64,000 nt of DNA from Azomonas macrocytogenes (GCF_014191985.1 NZ_JACHXI010000001.1:248001-312000), one strand, 5' to 3'; positions 28,534-43,697 are shown, counted from the first letter of the stretch. The notes: generated by a model from the sequence alone, not told the origin. A program made the numbers and translations.

Positions 28534-30402
28534 TCAGATCCAGAGCTTCTTGATATCGCGCCCACCGCAGAACAGGTTGACCATCCCGCGAGTCACGACG
28601 ATGGCGGTAAACATCGAAGTCAAAATGCCCAGAGACATAGTTACGGCAAACCCCTTGATCGGCCCGGTACCAAGAGAGAAAAGCACACCACCGACCAACA
28701 AAGTGGTCAGGTTGCCATCCAGAATTGCCGAGAAGGCTCGATCGAAGCCTTCATGAATCGCGCGCTGCACAGGCATGCCGTTGGCAATTTCTTCCCGAAT
28801 CCGGGAAAAGATCAACACATTCGCATCCACGGCCATGCCCATGGTCAACACGATACCGGCAATGCCCGGCAAGGTAAGCGTTGCTCCCAACATCGACATG
28901 AGCGCTATAAGGCAGATGATGTTGAACATCAATGCAATGCTGGCCAGGATGCCGAAAAACTTGTAGATCGAGACAATGAACAACGCGACGAAGGCAAAGC
29001 CCCAGATCGAAGCATCGATTCCAAGTTCGATGTTTTCGGCCCCAAGACTCGGGCCAATGGTCCGCTCTTCGGCAAAGTACATCGGCGCAGCCAGACCACC
29101 CGCACGCAGCAATAGCGCCAATTCCGAAGATTCACCCTGCCCGTCCAGCCCCGTGATGCGAAACTGACTACCCAGGGCAGACTGGATGGTGGCAAGACTG
29201 ATGATCTTGCGTTCGTCTTCGAAAGCTGCAACCGATTCTTCTTTTTCGACACCATCGATCACCTGCCGCACATAGCGGGTTACCGGTCTTTGTTCGATGA
29301 AAAGAACCGCCATGCTGCGACCGATATTATCGCGCGTAGCCCGATTCATCAGATCCCCACCATGACCATCAAGGCGGATATTGACCTGCGGACGACCGTT
29401 TTCATCGTAACCAGCCTGGGCATCGGTAACCTGATCGCCAGTAATGATCACGCTTCGCTCCAGCTCCACTACCGGCCGGCCTGGCTCTCTGAATTCAAAA
29501 CTTTCTGTAGCCGCACGAGGTGTATCAGACGTCGCAGCCAAGCGAAACTCCAGGTTCGCTGTCTTGCCGAGAATACGTTTGGCTTCCGCCGTATCCTGTA
29601 CGCCCGGCAGTTCAACCACAATGCGATTGGCCCCCTGGCGCTGTACTAGTGGTTCGGAAACACCCAGCTCATTGACCCGGTTGCGTACCGTAGTCAGGTT
29701 CTGCTTGATGGCGTATTCGCGTATTTCGGCTACCCGCGCCTCGGTATAGGCCAGTTGCAATATCTGCAACTCATTGCGTTGGGTCGTAGTTGCCAAAAAA
29801 TCCTTGAAGTCTCGCCGAATAAGGGCTTGAGCCTGCTCCAGGCTTTCAGTATCGGTGAACCCCAGCTGTATACTCGTAGCTTGCCTGGGCAGACTGCGAT
29901 AACGCACTCGCTCCTTGCGCAGCAGACTCTTGATTTCGTTTTCCTGGACATTCATGCGCGTTTCCAGCGCCTTGTCCATGTCCACCTCGAGCAGGAAATG
30001 AACCCCGCCAGATAAATCAAGGCCCAGCTTCATCGGGCTAGCGCTTAATTTGCGCAACCAATCGGGCGTGGATGAAGCCAGATTGAGAGCAACTACATAA
30101 TCGTCACCGAGCGTTCGACGTACGACATCCTGAGCCGGCAACTGCTTTTCCTGATCCACCAGACGCAATAGACCACTGGAGCCCTTTTCGGCAAGCGTGG
30201 CAGCCTTGACTTGGATACCGGCATCCTGTAGCGCCTTGGTAGCCCGATCCAGATCGGCCTGGTTCATCTGCATTGCAGAACTGGAGCCACTGATCTGAAT
30301 CGCCGGATCATCAGGGTAAAGATTAGGAGCAGAGTAAATACAAGCAATCGCAAGTACTGCAAGAATGAGCAGATATTTCCAAAAGGGATATTTGTTGAGC
30401 AT
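28534..30402 (-). CDS. secD: Protein translocase subunit SecD
   Basis: Partner of SecF, 622 residues, with six membrane helices and a large periplasmic P1 domain between the first two. Visible motifs are KLGLDLSGGVHFLLEVDMDKAL, the P1 region with VNELGVSEPLVQRQGANRIVVELPG, and the D4-D6 motifs GMAVDANVLIFSRIREE and FSLGTGPIKGFAVTMSLGI. It sits between yajC and secF, the standard order. Confidence 0.97.
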   Translation of the reverse strand: MLNKYPFWKYLLILAVLAIACIYSAPNLYPDDPAIQISGSSSAMQMNQADLDRATKALQDAGIQVKAATLAEKGSSGLLRLVDQEKQLPAQDVVRRTLGDDYVVALNLASSTPDWLRKLSASPMKLGLDLSGGVHFLLEVDMDKALETRMNVQENEIKSLLRKERVRYRSLPRQATSIQLGFTDTESLEQAQALIRRDFKDFLATTTQRNELQILQLAYTEARVAEIREYAIKQNLTTVRNRVNELGVSEPLVQRQGANRIVVELPGVQDTAEAKRILGKTANLEFRLAATSDTPRAATESFEFREPGRPVVELERSVIITGDQVTDAQAGYDENGRPQVNIRLDGHGGDLMNRATRDNIGRSMAVLFIEQRPVTRYVRQVIDGVEKEESVAAFEDERKIISLATIQSALGSQFRITGLDGQGESSELALLLRAGGLAAPMYFAEERTIGPSLGAENIELGIDASIWGFAFVALFIVSIYKFFGILASIALMFNIICLIALMSMLGATLTLPGIAGIVLTMGMAVDANVLIFSRIREEIANGMPVQRAIHEGFDRAFSAILDGNLTTLLVGGVLFSLGTGPIKGFAVTMSLGILTSMFTAIVVTRGMVNLFCGGRDIKKLWI

Positions 30403-30469
30403 GACGCAGCCCGCTTATGATGCGAGGCGCCTTGCGCGCCCCGTATCGTGATAATGAATGAAAGCTGGC

Positions 30470-30808
30470 TCAGATGGCTTTCAGGGTGCCCTTGGGCAAT
30501 GCAGCGGCAATCGCCACTTTCTGGATCTTCAGTTCCACGGTATCGGATACTTCCAGCACCACGAAGTCGTCGGCAACCTTGTTGACCTTGCCGACGATAC
30601 CACCGGAGGTGACCACTTCATCGCCTTTCTGCAAACCGGTAAGCAGGTTCTTGTGCTCTTTGGCGCGTTTGGCCTGGGGACGCCAGATCATCAGATAGAA
30701 AATGACCACGAAACCGCCAAGCATCAGCAGGCTCATCAAGTCCCCTCCCGGAGGAGCCGCAGGTGCCGCAGCCTCTTGGGCATGGGCGGCGGAAATCAAA
30801 AAGCTCAT
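30470..30808 (-). CDS. yajC: Preprotein translocase subunit YajC
   Basis: Small single-pass membrane protein of 112 residues bound to SecDF. It has an Ala/Pro-rich N-terminus, a membrane helix (LMSLLMLGGFVVIFYLMIWRP) and the conserved cytoplasmic part RAKEHKNLLTGLQKGDEVVTSGG. Directly downstream of tgt, as in most gamma-proteobacteria. Confidence 0.96.
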   Translation of the reverse strand: MSFLISAAHAQEAAAPAAPPGGDLMSLLMLGGFVVIFYLMIWRPQAKRAKEHKNLLTGLQKGDEVVTSGGIVGKVNKVADDFVVLEVSDTVELKIQKVAIAAALPKGTLKAI

Positions 30809-30843
30809 TTACCACTCCTGTTGCATAGATCGTTTATTGATAG

Positions 30844-33026
<2,183 letters not shown>

Positions 33027-33097
33027 CGGAAAACCTAGCTATACAGCAAAGGGCGCAAAGCTTATCCGAAACCTGCGTGCCTGACCATGCAAAACAA

Positions 33098-33126
33098 TTG
33101 ACCGCCCCCTTTAACACTCCTATACT
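33098..33126 (+). promoter_or_regulatory. Sigma-70 promoter of tRNA-Leu
   Basis: TTGACC at 33098 and TATACT at 33121 are separated by exactly 17 bases, and the tRNA begins 14 bases after the -10 box. A GC-rich discriminator (TTGCGCCCGTT) follows, typical of stable-RNA promoters under stringent control. Confidence 0.8.
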
Positions 33127-33139
33127 TTGCGCCCGTTGT

Positions 33140-33226
33140 GCCTCGGTGGCGGAATCGGTAGACGCGGCGGATTCAAAATCCGTTTCTGGCGACAGAGTGA
33201 GAGTTCGAGTCTCTCCCGGGGCACCA
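33140..33226 (+). tRNA. tRNA-Leu (anticodon CAA)
   Basis: An 87-base tRNA with encoded CCA. The acceptor arms GCCTCGG and CCGGGGC pair over seven positions with one G-T. The anticodon stem GCGGA/TCCGT encloses the loop TTCAAAA, giving CAA. The long variable arm (about CTGGCGACAG) is typical of leucine tRNAs, and the T-loop GTTCGAGTC is standard. It lies between queA and the csp gene, as in PAO1. Confidence 0.97.
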
Positions 33227-33545
33227 TTTCAAAATTGCTCTTTATCTAATCTGCAACCAGAAGAATTCCAAAACGCTGGCCTGCGCCCTTTTTCGGATAT
33301 CAACTAGACGCCACGCCCAATATCGGAAATACACCATTCCCGATGTGCACAGAGGGGGGGGTTGGCTTTCCTCTGCAGTTAGCGTAGAGTAACCCAACTG
33401 TTTGCATAGGTCGCTGTTGAATCGTGACCTGATGCGGTAGATCTTCAGATCCGCTTCATCCGCTCGACTTCTTCTTACCTTCTGCAACAGTCCCCAGCCC
33501 AAATCTGTGGGCTGTCTTCCAACATAAGTTTCAAGGTAATTAGAT
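33227..33545 (+). promoter_or_regulatory. Intergenic region and probable long leader of the cold-shock gene
   Basis: No convincing gene is seen. The region holds a run of eight G (33354-33361) and a hairpin CAGCCC/GGGCTG around 33495-33515, about 35 bases before the csp ATG. Cold-shock genes usually carry a long structured 5' leader that improves translation at low temperature, which would explain the spacing. The promoter itself was not pinned down. Confidence 0.4.
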
Positions 33546-33758
33546 ATGTCGAATCGTCAGAGCGGCACTGTCAAGTGGTTTAACGACGAGAAAGGCTACG
33601 GCTTCATCACTCCAGAAAGCGGCCCGGATCTATTCGTTCACTTTCGTGCAATTGAAGGCAATGGTTTCAAAAGCCTGAAAGAAGGCCAGAAAGTCAGCTT
33701 TGTTGCTGTCCAAGGCCAAAAAGGTATGCAGGCAGACCAAGTCCAGATTCTGGGCTAA
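33546..33758 (+). CDS. Cold-shock domain protein (CspA family)
   Basis: Single-domain nucleic-acid chaperone of 70 residues. Both RNA-binding motifs are visible: KGYGFITP (RNP1) and DLFVHF (RNP2), in the order [19 protein letters not shown]. Members of this family melt RNA secondary structure; this one could be cold-induced or constitutive, which the sequence does not settle. It is monocistronic, with a terminator directly behind. Confidence 0.96.
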   Translation: MSNRQSGTVKWFNDEKGYGFITPESGPDLFVHFRAIEGNGFKSLKEGQKVSFVAVQGQKGMQADQVQILG

Positions 33759-33770
33759 GCCTCCGCTCCG

Positions 33771-33802
33771 AAAACCCTGATGCCATAATCAGGGTTTTTT
33801 TA
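33771..33802 (+). terminator. Rho-independent terminator after the cold-shock gene
   Basis: AAAACCCTGA and TCAGGGTTTT form a near-perfect stem around TGCCATAA, followed by a run of T. It ends the csp transcript and could also serve in the opposite direction. Confidence 0.85.
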
Positions 33803-33921
33803 TTGTCATGACTCGATAACCCTTGAAATCGAATCATGAGAATACCAAGACAAGAGCCAGTCACAACGCTTCACAAGCAAAACGGCAAACCATCAGCCAG
33901 CTCATTTGCTTCTTCAATACA

Positions 33922-34983
33922 TCATCCCGCCTTTCGCAACAGCCATAACCCAGCCAAGCCACAACTGGTTGCTGGCAAGATCACTGCCAGAAATGGCGAA
34001 AAATTGAATACTTGGCTAGCCGGTCCTAGCAAGTCCTGAATGATACGAAAGACGAAACCAACGATTACCCCCGTGAAAACCCGCTGTCCAAGAGTTACCG
34101 AACGCAGCGGTCCGAAAACAAAAGAAATAGCCATCAATACCAAGGCAACCACGACCAGTGGCTGCAACGTCTTGGTCCAGAAAGCCAGCCAATAACGATT
34201 ATTGTTAAGATTTTGCTCGGCCAGATAATGGATGTAATTCCATAACCCCGTCATGGAAAGGGCTTCGGGCTCCAGTACGACTATACTGAGTAGGCTAGGT
34301 GTCAGCTCCACATCCCAGCGCTGCTCGCCTACTCCATTCACCTCGGTATAACCATCCCGGAAGTGCGTGATGGAAATATCATGCAGCACCCAATGATCCT
34401 GCTGATAGTTGGCCTGCCGAGCGAAGCTGGCAGACAATAGGTTCTGACCACTATCGAAATCGTAACGGGTTACACCCAGCAACACGCCTCCAGGCTGCAC
34501 CGAATTGATATGGATGAACTCGTTACCTTGTCGATGCCAGAGACCATTCTTGCTGCTTTGTGCTTCCCCTCGCCCCTGCGCCAAGGAGCGGCCAGCCTGA
34601 GCCAGATCCTCACTCCAAGGTGCCAGATATTCACCAATTGCAAATCCGACCAGCATAAGCATCAGCATGGGCTTCATGACTGCCCAGACGATCTGTCCCA
34701 GAGATACCCCAGCCGCACGCATGATGGTCAGCTCGCTGCTGCTGGCCAGCGTACCTAGGCCAATCAGGCAACCGATCAAGGCAGCCATCGGCAACATTTC
34801 ATATATACGCCGTGGCATTGTCAGCAGTACATAGATCAAGGCATCGAGCGTGCCATAACTGCCCTTTACATCACCCAGCTCATCAATGAAAGCGAATAAC
34901 AAAACCAGCCCTACGATGACGCCAAGCACAGCCAGAATGGCGAAAAACACATGCAGGCCGATATAACGGTCAAGCTTACCCAT
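33922..34983 (-). CDS. lptG: LPS export ABC transporter permease LptG
   Basis: One of the two inner-membrane permeases that, with LptB2 and LptF, extract lipopolysaccharide and send it across the periplasm. 353 residues with three N-terminal membrane helices (DRYIGLHVFFAILAVLGVIVGLVLLFAFIDELGD), a beta-jellyroll periplasmic domain, and three C-terminal helices ending in LPATSCGLAGLWLLRKAG. Its start overlaps the lptF stop by 8 bases. Confidence 0.95.
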   Translation of the reverse strand: MGKLDRYIGLHVFFAILAVLGVIVGLVLLFAFIDELGDVKGSYGTLDALIYVLLTMPRRIYEMLPMAALIGCLIGLGTLASSSELTIMRAAGVSLGQIVWAVMKPMLMLMLVGFAIGEYLAPWSEDLAQAGRSLAQGRGEAQSSKNGLWHRQGNEFIHINSVQPGGVLLGVTRYDFDSGQNLLSASFARQANYQQDHWVLHDISITHFRDGYTEVNGVGEQRWDVELTPSLLSIVVLEPEALSMTGLWNYIHYLAEQNLNNNRYWLAFWTKTLQPLVVVALVLMAISFVFGPLRSVTLGQRVFTGVIVGFVFRIIQDLLGPASQVFNFSPFLAVILPATSCGLAGLWLLRKAG

Positions 34984-36109
34984 TGATCAATTCCTTTTTG
35001 ACCACGCGGCGCTGCCCGAACCGCCAGCGAATCGACTCCCAATAGAAAAGTATCAGCCCAATCGACAAGAACAGCAGATGAACCCACCAGAAACCGAGAG
35101 ACAAGGGTAACTTACCTTTATTCAAAGCCCCCCGAACAGCAATCAACGAAGCGAGATAAGCCATATAAAGAAGAATCGCCGGCAATAGCTTCAGATAACG
35201 CCCCTGTCGCGGATTGACTTTGGATAGTGGCACGGCAAGCAAGGTAACGATGAATACCAGTACCGGCAGCGACAACCGCCACTGCAATTCGCTCTGATAA
35301 CGGCGATCGGGATTACCGAACAATTGCCCGGTAGGGATAGACTCCATCTCCCCTACTTCAATAACCACATTCGGCCTGGCCAGCTGCACACCATAAGTAT
35401 CGTACTGCACAACTCGGTAGTCGGCCTGACCTGGTCGGCCGTCATAACGAAATCCATGTTCCAGAATCAGGTAGCGACTTCCATCAGGCTGAATCAACTG
35501 ACGCCCGCCATCAGCTACCAGAACAGCCAGGCCACGTGCCTTGCCATCCTGCTGGGAAACAACCGTTTCCGAAATAAACACTCCCTGCAACTGACTACGA
35601 TCACTGGAAAGATCCTGGGTATAGGTCACTCGGGTTCCATCTTTCAGCGTTTGAAAACGCCCCGGGACCAAGGTATCGAACTCTGTCAGTGAGTCCTGCT
35701 CGTTGAGAATCCGTTCCACTTCTGCCAACCCCTTGGGCGACAACCACAGACTCAGGCAAGCGACGGCCAGGGCAACGATCAGAGCAGGGCCCATACTGTA
35801 GGCAAGCAGACGGTGCTGGCTCATCCCGGTGGCGGAAAGCACGGTCATTTCACTTTCCAGATACAGGCGGCCGTAAGTCAGCAGGATTCCCAGGAACAGC
35901 CCGAGCGGCAGAATCAGCTGCAAAAAGCCCGGCATACGAAAACCGATGATCGTGAAAAGCACACCAGGATCGAGAATCCCTTGCGCGGCCTGGGCCAGAT
36001 ACTTGATGAAACGACCACTCATGATAATCAGCAATAACACTGCACTGACAGCGCCAAGCGTGATCAACAGCTCACGAGACAGGTAACGAAAGATGATCAA
36101 ACCAGACAC
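34976..36109 (-). CDS. lptF: LPS export ABC transporter permease LptF
   Basis: Partner permease of LptG, 377 residues with the same architecture: MSGLIIFRYLSRELLITLGAVSAVLLLIIMSGRF at the N-terminus, a coupling-helix region with ESEMTVLSATGMSQHRLL, the periplasmic jellyroll, and three C-terminal helices starting PVLVFIVTLLAVPLSKVNPRQGRY. It is divergent from pepA, the conserved arrangement in gamma-proteobacteria. Confidence 0.95.
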   Translation of the reverse strand: MSGLIIFRYLSRELLITLGAVSAVLLLIIMSGRFIKYLAQAAQGILDPGVLFTIIGFRMPGFLQLILPLGLFLGILLTYGRLYLESEMTVLSATGMSQHRLLAYSMGPALIVALAVACLSLWLSPKGLAEVERILNEQDSLTEFDTLVPGRFQTLKDGTRVTYTQDLSSDRSQLQGVFISETVVSQQDGKARGLAVLVADGGRQLIQPDGSRYLILEHGFRYDGRPGQADYRVVQYDTYGVQLARPNVVIEVGEMESIPTGQLFGNPDRRYQSELQWRLSLPVLVFIVTLLAVPLSKVNPRQGRYLKLLPAILLYMAYLASLIAVRGALNKGKLPLSLGFWWVHLLFLSIGLILFYWESIRWRFGQRRVVKKELING

Positions 36110-36196
36110 TCCAGGGTTGTCAGGCTCAGGCGGCTACGCTCAAACTAGCCCACATGATTGCCGGCCCGCCCATAAGACGAACCGCCGGAAAAATAA

Positions 36197-38268
<2,072 letters not shown>

Positions 38269-38285
38269 CCACGTCAGGACTCATC

Positions 38286-38648
38286 ATGTCGAAAACTTTG
38301 CCAGACTTCGGACAGTCGCAGGACGAGCGGGAATCCATTCATGATCTGCCGGGCGATGAATACCCCCTGATCATGAGCGATTCCTTGGATCTGCAGGCGA
38401 TCCCATTACTTTCGGATATCGTGCATTCTGAAACCTTGCCCGAGGAACAGAGCCAAACCCTGTCCCCGGCAGCCATCCCTGAAATAGAGCCTCGCGACAA
38501 GCCAAGCGAGCCAACAGTCATTCAGAAGAGCAGCGAAACAATTATCCAGGGAATTCTCGATCAGCTCCTGCCCAAAATCGAAGCTGAACTGAAACAGTGT
38601 CTGGAACAGCATTTCGATGAATTGATAAAGGCTCGCAACAAACCCTGA
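38286..38648 (+). CDS. Conserved hypothetical protein between holC and valS
   Basis: A 120-residue acidic protein. The first 80 residues look disordered (Asp/Glu/Ser/Pro-rich); the last 40 form a predicted amphipathic helix (IIQGILDQLLPKIEAELKQCLEQHFDELIKAR). A gene of this kind occupies the same position in other pseudomonads (the PA3833 slot). No function can be read from the sequence; the context suggests co-transcription with holC, 17 bases upstream. Confidence 0.7.
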   Translation: MSKTLPDFGQSQDERESIHDLPGDEYPLIMSDSLDLQAIPLLSDIVHSETLPEEQSQTLSPAAIPEIEPRDKPSEPTVIQKSSETIIQGILDQLLPKIEAELKQCLEQHFDELIKARNKP

Positions 38649-38757
38649 GAAAAACGGACACCTCGACATCGGCAAGGAAAGCTGTAAACCCGACAATCAA
38701 GGGTTTGCCTTATACTTTCCTATTTACCAACGATCAGCCGTCTAAGGGTCCCGCCGC

Positions 38758-41589
38758 ATGGACAAGACCTACCAGCCTCATGCCATCGAATCCCACTGGT
38801 ACAACGAATGGGAAACCAGGCATTACTTCGCTCCCCAGGGTTCGGGCGCACCCTACACCATCATGATTCCACCGCCGAACGTCACCGGCAGCCTGCACAT
38901 GGGCCATGGCTTCAACAACGCGATCATGGATGCATTGATTCGCTGGCGCCGCATGCAGGGGCGCAACACCCTTTGGCAACCCGGGACTGACCATGCCGGC
39001 ATTGCTACCCAGATGGTGGTGGAACGTCAACTGCACGCCCAAGGCGTCAACCGGCACGATCTTGGCCGCGAAAAGTTCCTGGAAAAAGTCTGGCACTGGA
39101 AAGAAGAATCCGGCGGCACCATCACCAGGCAAATCCGTCGCCTTGGGTCTTCGGTAGACTGGTCACGCGAGCGCTTCACCATGGATGAAGGCCTGTCCGA
39201 AGCAGTCAAGGAAGCCTTTGTCCGCCTGCATGAAGATGGGCTGATCTATCGCGGTAAACGCCTGGTCAACTGGGATACCAAGCTGCACACAGCCATTTCC
39301 GATCTCGAAGTGGAGAATCATGACGAGAAAGGTCATTTGTGGAACCTACGTTACCCCTTGGCCAACGGAGCCCTCACCGCTGAAGGGAAAAGCTACCTGG
39401 TAGTTGCCACAACACGTCCGGAAACCATGCTGGGCGACGCAGCAGTTGCAGTTCACCCCGAGGATGAACGCTACAATAATCTAATCGGTCATTACGTACT
39501 GCTGCCACTGGTCAACCGCCCGATTCCAATTATCGCTGACGAATATGTCGATCGAGAATTTGGTACGGGTTGCGTCAAGATCACCCCAGCACACGATTTC
39601 AATGACTATGAAGTCGGTAAACGCCACGATTTGCCTCTGATCAATATTTTCGACCAGAACGCCGCCGTACTGGCAACAGCCCAAGTATTTCGTCTCGATG
39701 GCAACCTGAATGACGATGTAGACGCACACCTGCCATCCACCTATGCCGGCCTCGATCGCTTCGAGGCACGCAAGCAAATCGTTACCGCTTTCGAAGAAGC
39801 TGGGCTTCTGGAAAAGATCGATGACCACGCTCTCAAAGTACCGCGCGGTGATCGTTCTGGCACGGTGATCGAACCCTGGTTGACCGATCAGTGGTATGTC
39901 GCCACCAAACCGCTTGCCGAAAAAGCCATCGCGGCCGTGGAAAACGGTGCCATTCAGTTCGTGCCCAAACAGTACGAGAATATGTATTTCTCCTGGATGC
40001 GCGATATCCAGGATTGGTGCATCAGCCGCCAACTCTGGTGGGGCCATCGGATTCCCGCCTGGTATGACGATCAAGGCAATGTGTACGTCGGCCGGAACGA
40101 AGCTGAGGTACGTAGCAAGCACAATCTGGATAATATAGCTCTGCGTCAGGATGACGATGTGCTGGACACCTGGTTCAGCTCTGGCTTATGGACTTTTTCC
40201 ACCCTTGGCTGGCCGGAACAAACCGATTTTCTCAAGACCTTCCATCCGACCGACGTACTGGTTACCGGGTTCGACATCATCTTCTTCTGGGTCGCCCGGA
40301 TGATCATGATGTCATTGCACCTGACCGGGCAGGTACCTTTCAAAACCGTTTACGTGCACGGTCTGGTACGCGATGGCCAAGGCCAGAAGATGTCCAAATC
40401 CAAGGGTAACGTGCTCGACCCGCTGGATATCGTCGACGGCATCGAACTGGAAAAACTGGTGGCCAAGCGCACCAGCGGCATGATGCAGCCTAAGCTGGCG
40501 GAAAAAATCACCAAACAGACTCGTGCCGAGTTTCCAGAAGGTATCGCCAGCTACGGCACCGATGCCCTGCGCTTCACCTTCTGCTCGCTGGCTTCTACTG
40601 GCCGCGATATCAAATTCGACATGGGGCGGGTCGAAGGCTATCGCAACTTCTGCAATAAACTCTGGAATGCGGCCAACTTCGTTATCGAGAACACTGATGG
40701 CAAGGATACCGGCGTCAACGATGAAACAGTCGAGCTGTCTTCCGTGGACCGCTGGATCATTTCTCGTTTGCAGCGCACCGAAGCCGAAGTTACCCGCCAG
40801 CTCGAAACCTTTCGCTTCGACCTGGCGGCCCAGGCGCTTTATGAATTCGTTTGGGACGAATACTGTGCCTGGTATCTGGAATTGGTGAAGCCGACTCTAT
40901 GGGATGAAAATGCCACTGCAGAGCGTCAGCGCGGCACTCGCCGGACCCTGATCCGCGTTCTGGAAGTCTCCCTGCGCCTGGCACATCCCTTCATGCCGTT
41001 CATTACCGAAGAGATCTGGCAACGCATCAAAATTCAGGCCGGCAAGTCTGGAGACACTCTGATGCTGCAACCCTGGCCTATTGCCGATGAAGCGAAGATC
41101 GACGCTGCTGCGGTAGACGATATCGAGTGGGTGAAGACCTTCATGCTTGGCATACGGCAAATCCGTGGCGAGATGAACATTTCCATGGCCAAACGCATCG
41201 ACGTGATCCTAGCCAATAGCAGTGACGAAGATCGTCGCCGTCTCGCCGAGAACTTGCCGTTGCTATCCAAACTGGCAAAGCTGGAATCGATCCGAGTGCT
41301 AGCAGGCACGGAAGAAGCCCCCATGTCAGCCACTGCTCTGGTTGGAGACATGCAGGTACTGGTACCAATGGCTGGCCTGATCGACAAGAGCGCCGAACTG
41401 GCTCGCCTGGACAAGGAAATTCAACGTCTTGGAGGCGAAGTGAAGCGCGTTGGCGGCAAGCTTGCCAACGTATCCTTTGTCGCTAAAGCCCCTGCTGAAG
41501 TGATCGACAAAGAACGTGCCAAGCTGGTTGAAGCCGAACAAGCCCTGACCAAGCTGGCCTCGCAGCGCGAGAAGATCGCCAAGCTGTAA
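38758..41589 (+). CDS. valS: Valyl-tRNA synthetase
   Basis: Class Ia synthetase of 943 residues. The HIGH-type motif is [15 protein letters not shown] (residues about 39-53) and the KMSKS motif is [14 protein letters not shown]. The editing domain lies between ([21 protein letters not shown]). An anticodon-binding domain and a C-terminal coiled coil ([43 protein letters not shown]) complete it. The start is [19 protein letters not shown]. Confidence 0.98.
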   Translation: MDKTYQPHAIESHWYNEWETRHYFAPQGSGAPYTIMIPPPNVTGSLHMGHGFNNAIMDALIRWRRMQGRNTLWQPGTDHAGIATQMVVERQLHAQGVNRHDLGREKFLEKVWHWKEESGGTITRQIRRLGSSVDWSRERFTMDEGLSEAVKEAFVRLHEDGLIYRGKRLVNWDTKLHTAISDLEVENHDEKGHLWNLRYPLANGALTAEGKSYLVVATTRPETMLGDAAVAVHPEDERYNNLIGHYVLLPLVNRPIPIIADEYVDREFGTGCVKITPAHDFNDYEVGKRHDLPLINIFDQNAAVLATAQVFRLDGNLNDDVDAHLPSTYAGLDRFEARKQIVTAFEEAGLLEKIDDHALKVPRGDRSGTVIEPWLTDQWYVATKPLAEKAIAAVENGAIQFVPKQYENMYFSWMRDIQDWCISRQLWWGHRIPAWYDDQGNVYVGRNEAEVRSKHNLDNIALRQDDDVLDTWFSSGLWTFSTLGWPEQTDFLKTFHPTDVLVTGFDIIFFWVARMIMMSLHLTGQVPFKTVYVHGLVRDGQGQKMSKSKGNVLDPLDIVDGIELEKLVAKRTSGMMQPKLAEKITKQTRAEFPEGIASYGTDALRFTFCSLASTGRDIKFDMGRVEGYRNFCNKLWNAANFVIENTDGKDTGVNDETVELSSVDRWIISRLQRTEAEVTRQLETFRFDLAAQALYEFVWDEYCAWYLELVKPTLWDENATAERQRGTRRTLIRVLEVSLRLAHPFMPFITEEIWQRIKIQAGKSGDTLMLQPWPIADEAKIDAAAVDDIEWVKTFMLGIRQIRGEMNISMAKRIDVILANSSDEDRRRLAENLPLLSKLAKLESIRVLAGTEEAPMSATALVGDMQVLVPMAGLIDKSAELARLDKEIQRLGGEVKRVGGKLANVSFVAKAPAEVIDKERAKLVEAEQALTKLASQREKIAKL

Positions 41590-41692
41590 AAAATGCGAGA
41601 AGACTCGCCCAGAATCAATGGCTTCCGGGCGAATGTAGATATGACGATATAAAATTGTTCGGATCTATAGCTTTCAGCAACTAGAAAGAACA

Positions 41693-41741
41693 ACGGGCTC
41701 TATTCTTTCCACACTATCAAGCATAGAAGAAAAGAGCCCGT
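41693..41741. terminator. Probable bidirectional terminator between valS and cyoE
   Basis: ACGGGCTCT (41693-41701) and AGAGCCCGT (41733-41741) pair perfectly, and the TTCTTT/AAGAA bases inside extend the stem. It lies between two convergent genes. A run of T after the stem is not clear, so termination is inferred from position and stem strength. Confidence 0.45.
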
Positions 41742-41768
41742 CCAAGTCCAACTTCTATAGTGATGTAA

Positions 41769-42716
41769 TCAGATCTGCGAAATGAACATCGAGCAGAATG
41801 CGCCATCGCTATCAATCAGTTGGTTGCATAGCTGTGTAACCGACGTCATCAACACCTGGTGCGAAGCCTGGAAATCCACCGACATCATTACACTCAACGA
41901 GGTAATAGTGACGATGGAAAACACGAATAGCTTCTTCGCCCAGACGCGGTCATCGACCGCCGTATAACCCGAAACGCCCATCCATAGCCAATAGGCTCCG
42001 CTTACTGCTGCAACCACGAAGTAGTTGTAGCCAGCGTAGCCGCTGATGCTCAGCATCAAGGTGGCGACGATGAACGCGGCGATGTAGAGCACGATATGCC
42101 GCTTAGCAGCAGAAATGCCCTTTATCACCGGTAGAACCGGGATGTTGGCGGTCTGATAATCATTGAAACGAAAAATCGCAATCGCATAGGAATGCGGCAT
42201 CTGCCAGAGGCTGAAGATCAGCAGCAGAATCGCAGCGCCCATATCGAAGCTGTTGCTAACGGCACAATATCCCACAACCGGCGGAACGGCTCCCGACAGG
42301 CTACCGACCAAGGTTCCATAAACCGAACGACGCTTCAGCCACAGACTGTACAGTCCCACATAGACAATAAAGCCCATGAGGACCAGGGTTACGGCCAGAA
42401 GATTAGTGGTTTTATAGAGCAAGGCAACGCCTGCAACCCCGAGGGTGCAGGCGTATACGATGGCATGGGTCGGTGAAATCAAGCCCTTGACCAGAACACG
42501 ATTCCTGGTTCGTTCCATTTTTTCATCGATATCCCTATCGATGTAGTTGTTGAATACACAGCCGGAAGCAATGATCAGGGATACCCCCAGCGCTGTCGCG
42601 ACAAACAGCGCCAGATCGATATTCCCCCGTGAAGCCAGAAAAAAACCACCGGCAACGGAAATCAGATTTCCGAAGACGATACCTGGCTTAGTCAGGAGCA
42701 GGTATTGCTTGATCAT
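41769..42716 (-). CDS. cyoE: Protoheme IX farnesyltransferase (heme O synthase) CyoE
   Basis: Polytopic UbiA-family prenyltransferase of 315 residues that turns heme B into heme O, the cofactor of the bo3 oxidase encoded just upstream. The prenyl-diphosphate motif [23 protein letters not shown] is clear, and about nine membrane helices follow. ATG 42716 ([18 protein letters not shown]) is preferred over the GTG before it. Last gene of the cyo operon. Confidence 0.96.
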   Translation of the reverse strand: MIKQYLLLTKPGIVFGNLISVAGGFFLASRGNIDLALFVATALGVSLIIASGCVFNNYIDRDIDEKMERTRNRVLVKGLISPTHAIVYACTLGVAGVALLYKTTNLLAVTLVLMGFIVYVGLYSLWLKRRSVYGTLVGSLSGAVPPVVGYCAVSNSFDMGAAILLLIFSLWQMPHSYAIAIFRFNDYQTANIPVLPVIKGISAAKRHIVLYIAAFIVATLMLSISGYAGYNYFVVAAVSGAYWLWMGVSGYTAVDDRVWAKKLFVFSIVTITSLSVMMSVDFQASHQVLMTSVTQLCNQLIDSDGAFCSMFISQI

Positions 42717-42728
42717 CACAGGCTCTCT

Positions 42729-43067
42729 TCAGTTGATCATCATGTGATAGTGCATGCTCCACATGATCCAGACGGACAAGCCAATCAGGAACACGATGAC
42801 CAACACTGAGAAGAGCAGGGAAACGACATTCCAGGTCTGTGACGGAGCCAGACTCAAGTGTAGAAAATACACTAGGTGCACAAATACCTGGGCCACGGCA
42901 AAGAGCGCAACGACCAGAATCGTGACTGCTGGTGACAATGCCGATGTCATCACGACTCCGAACGGAATCACCGTGAGAATCACCGCCAGGATAAAGCCCG
43001 TCATGTAAGACTTCTTGGTACCGTGGCTGCCATCAACAGTACTGGGTGGAGTATGTCCGTGTTCCAT
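42729..43067 (-). CDS. cyoD: Cytochrome o ubiquinol oxidase subunit IV (CyoD)
   Basis: Small three-helix subunit of 112 residues that aids assembly of the bo3 oxidase. Helices are seen at GFILAVILTVIPFGVVM, VTILVVALFAVAQVFVHLVYFLHL and VVSLLFSVLVIVFLIGLSVWIMW. It starts directly after the cyoC stop. Confidence 0.95.
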   Translation of the reverse strand: MEHGHTPPSTVDGSHGTKKSYMTGFILAVILTVIPFGVVMTSALSPAVTILVVALFAVAQVFVHLVYFLHLSLAPSQTWNVVSLLFSVLVIVFLIGLSVWIMWSMHYHMMIN

Positions 43068-43694
43068 TTATAGAACTCCCATCAAATAGACAACGGTGAA
43101 AACGCAGATCCAGACCACATCCAGGAAGTGCCAGAACAACGCAAGCAGATTCAGCCGGGACTTATTGGTGTCATTCAACCCGCGAGTATTGATCTGATGC
43201 ATCAGCACAAGCATCCAGAGCAAACCGGCAGTCACGTGCAGACCGTGGGTACCCACCAGTGTGAAGAAGGCCGACAGGAAAGCGCTATGGCTCGGACCAT
43301 GACCTTCGGCGATCAGATGATGAAATTCGTAGACCTCCATGCCAACGAAGACTGCACCTAGTAGAAAGGTGAACTTCAGCCACTTCATCACTTCGGCCTT
43401 GTCACCCCGATGCATGGCTACGGTAGCCAGACCGGAAGTGATGCTGGAGAACAGCAGCACGAACGTTTCCACCAGAACAAACGGTAGCTCAAAGATATCC
43501 TTGCCGGTTACTCCCCCGGCAGTAGCATCCTTGAGCACGACGTAGCTTGCAAAAAGACAGGCGAACAGGATGCAGTCGGTCATCAGATAGACCCACATCC
43601 CGAACAACTTTATTTCGCCGGCATCGTGGTGGTGTCCATGACCCTCGCCATGGGCCGTGTGGATAGGTTTATTCGGAGTTTCGATAGCGGACAT
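43068..43694 (-). CDS. cyoC: Cytochrome o ubiquinol oxidase subunit III (CyoC)
   Basis: Five-helix subunit of 208 residues, a member of the heme-copper oxidase subunit III family, without metal centres. It has a His/Gly-rich N-terminus ([16 protein letters not shown]), then helices including [25 protein letters not shown] and the conserved [38 protein letters not shown]. It is 3 bases after cyoB. Confidence 0.96.
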   Translation of the reverse strand: MSAIETPNKPIHTAHGEGHGHHHDAGEIKLFGMWVYLMTDCILFACLFASYVVLKDATAGGVTGKDIFELPFVLVETFVLLFSSITSGLATVAMHRGDKAEVMKWLKFTFLLGAVFVGMEVYEFHHLIAEGHGPSHSAFLSAFFTLVGTHGLHVTAGLLWMLVLMHQINTRGLNDTNKSRLNLLALFWHFLDVVWICVFTVVYLMGVL

Positions 43695-43697
43695 GGT

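Noticed and set aside
33354-33361. Run of eight G as a phase-variation switch
   Set aside because: It is not within a coding frame and lies well upstream of the cold-shock gene; no gene would change frame.
33242-33502. An 86-codon minus-strand open frame between the tRNA and csp genes
   Set aside because: No ribosome site and no family character; it covers the expected csp leader.
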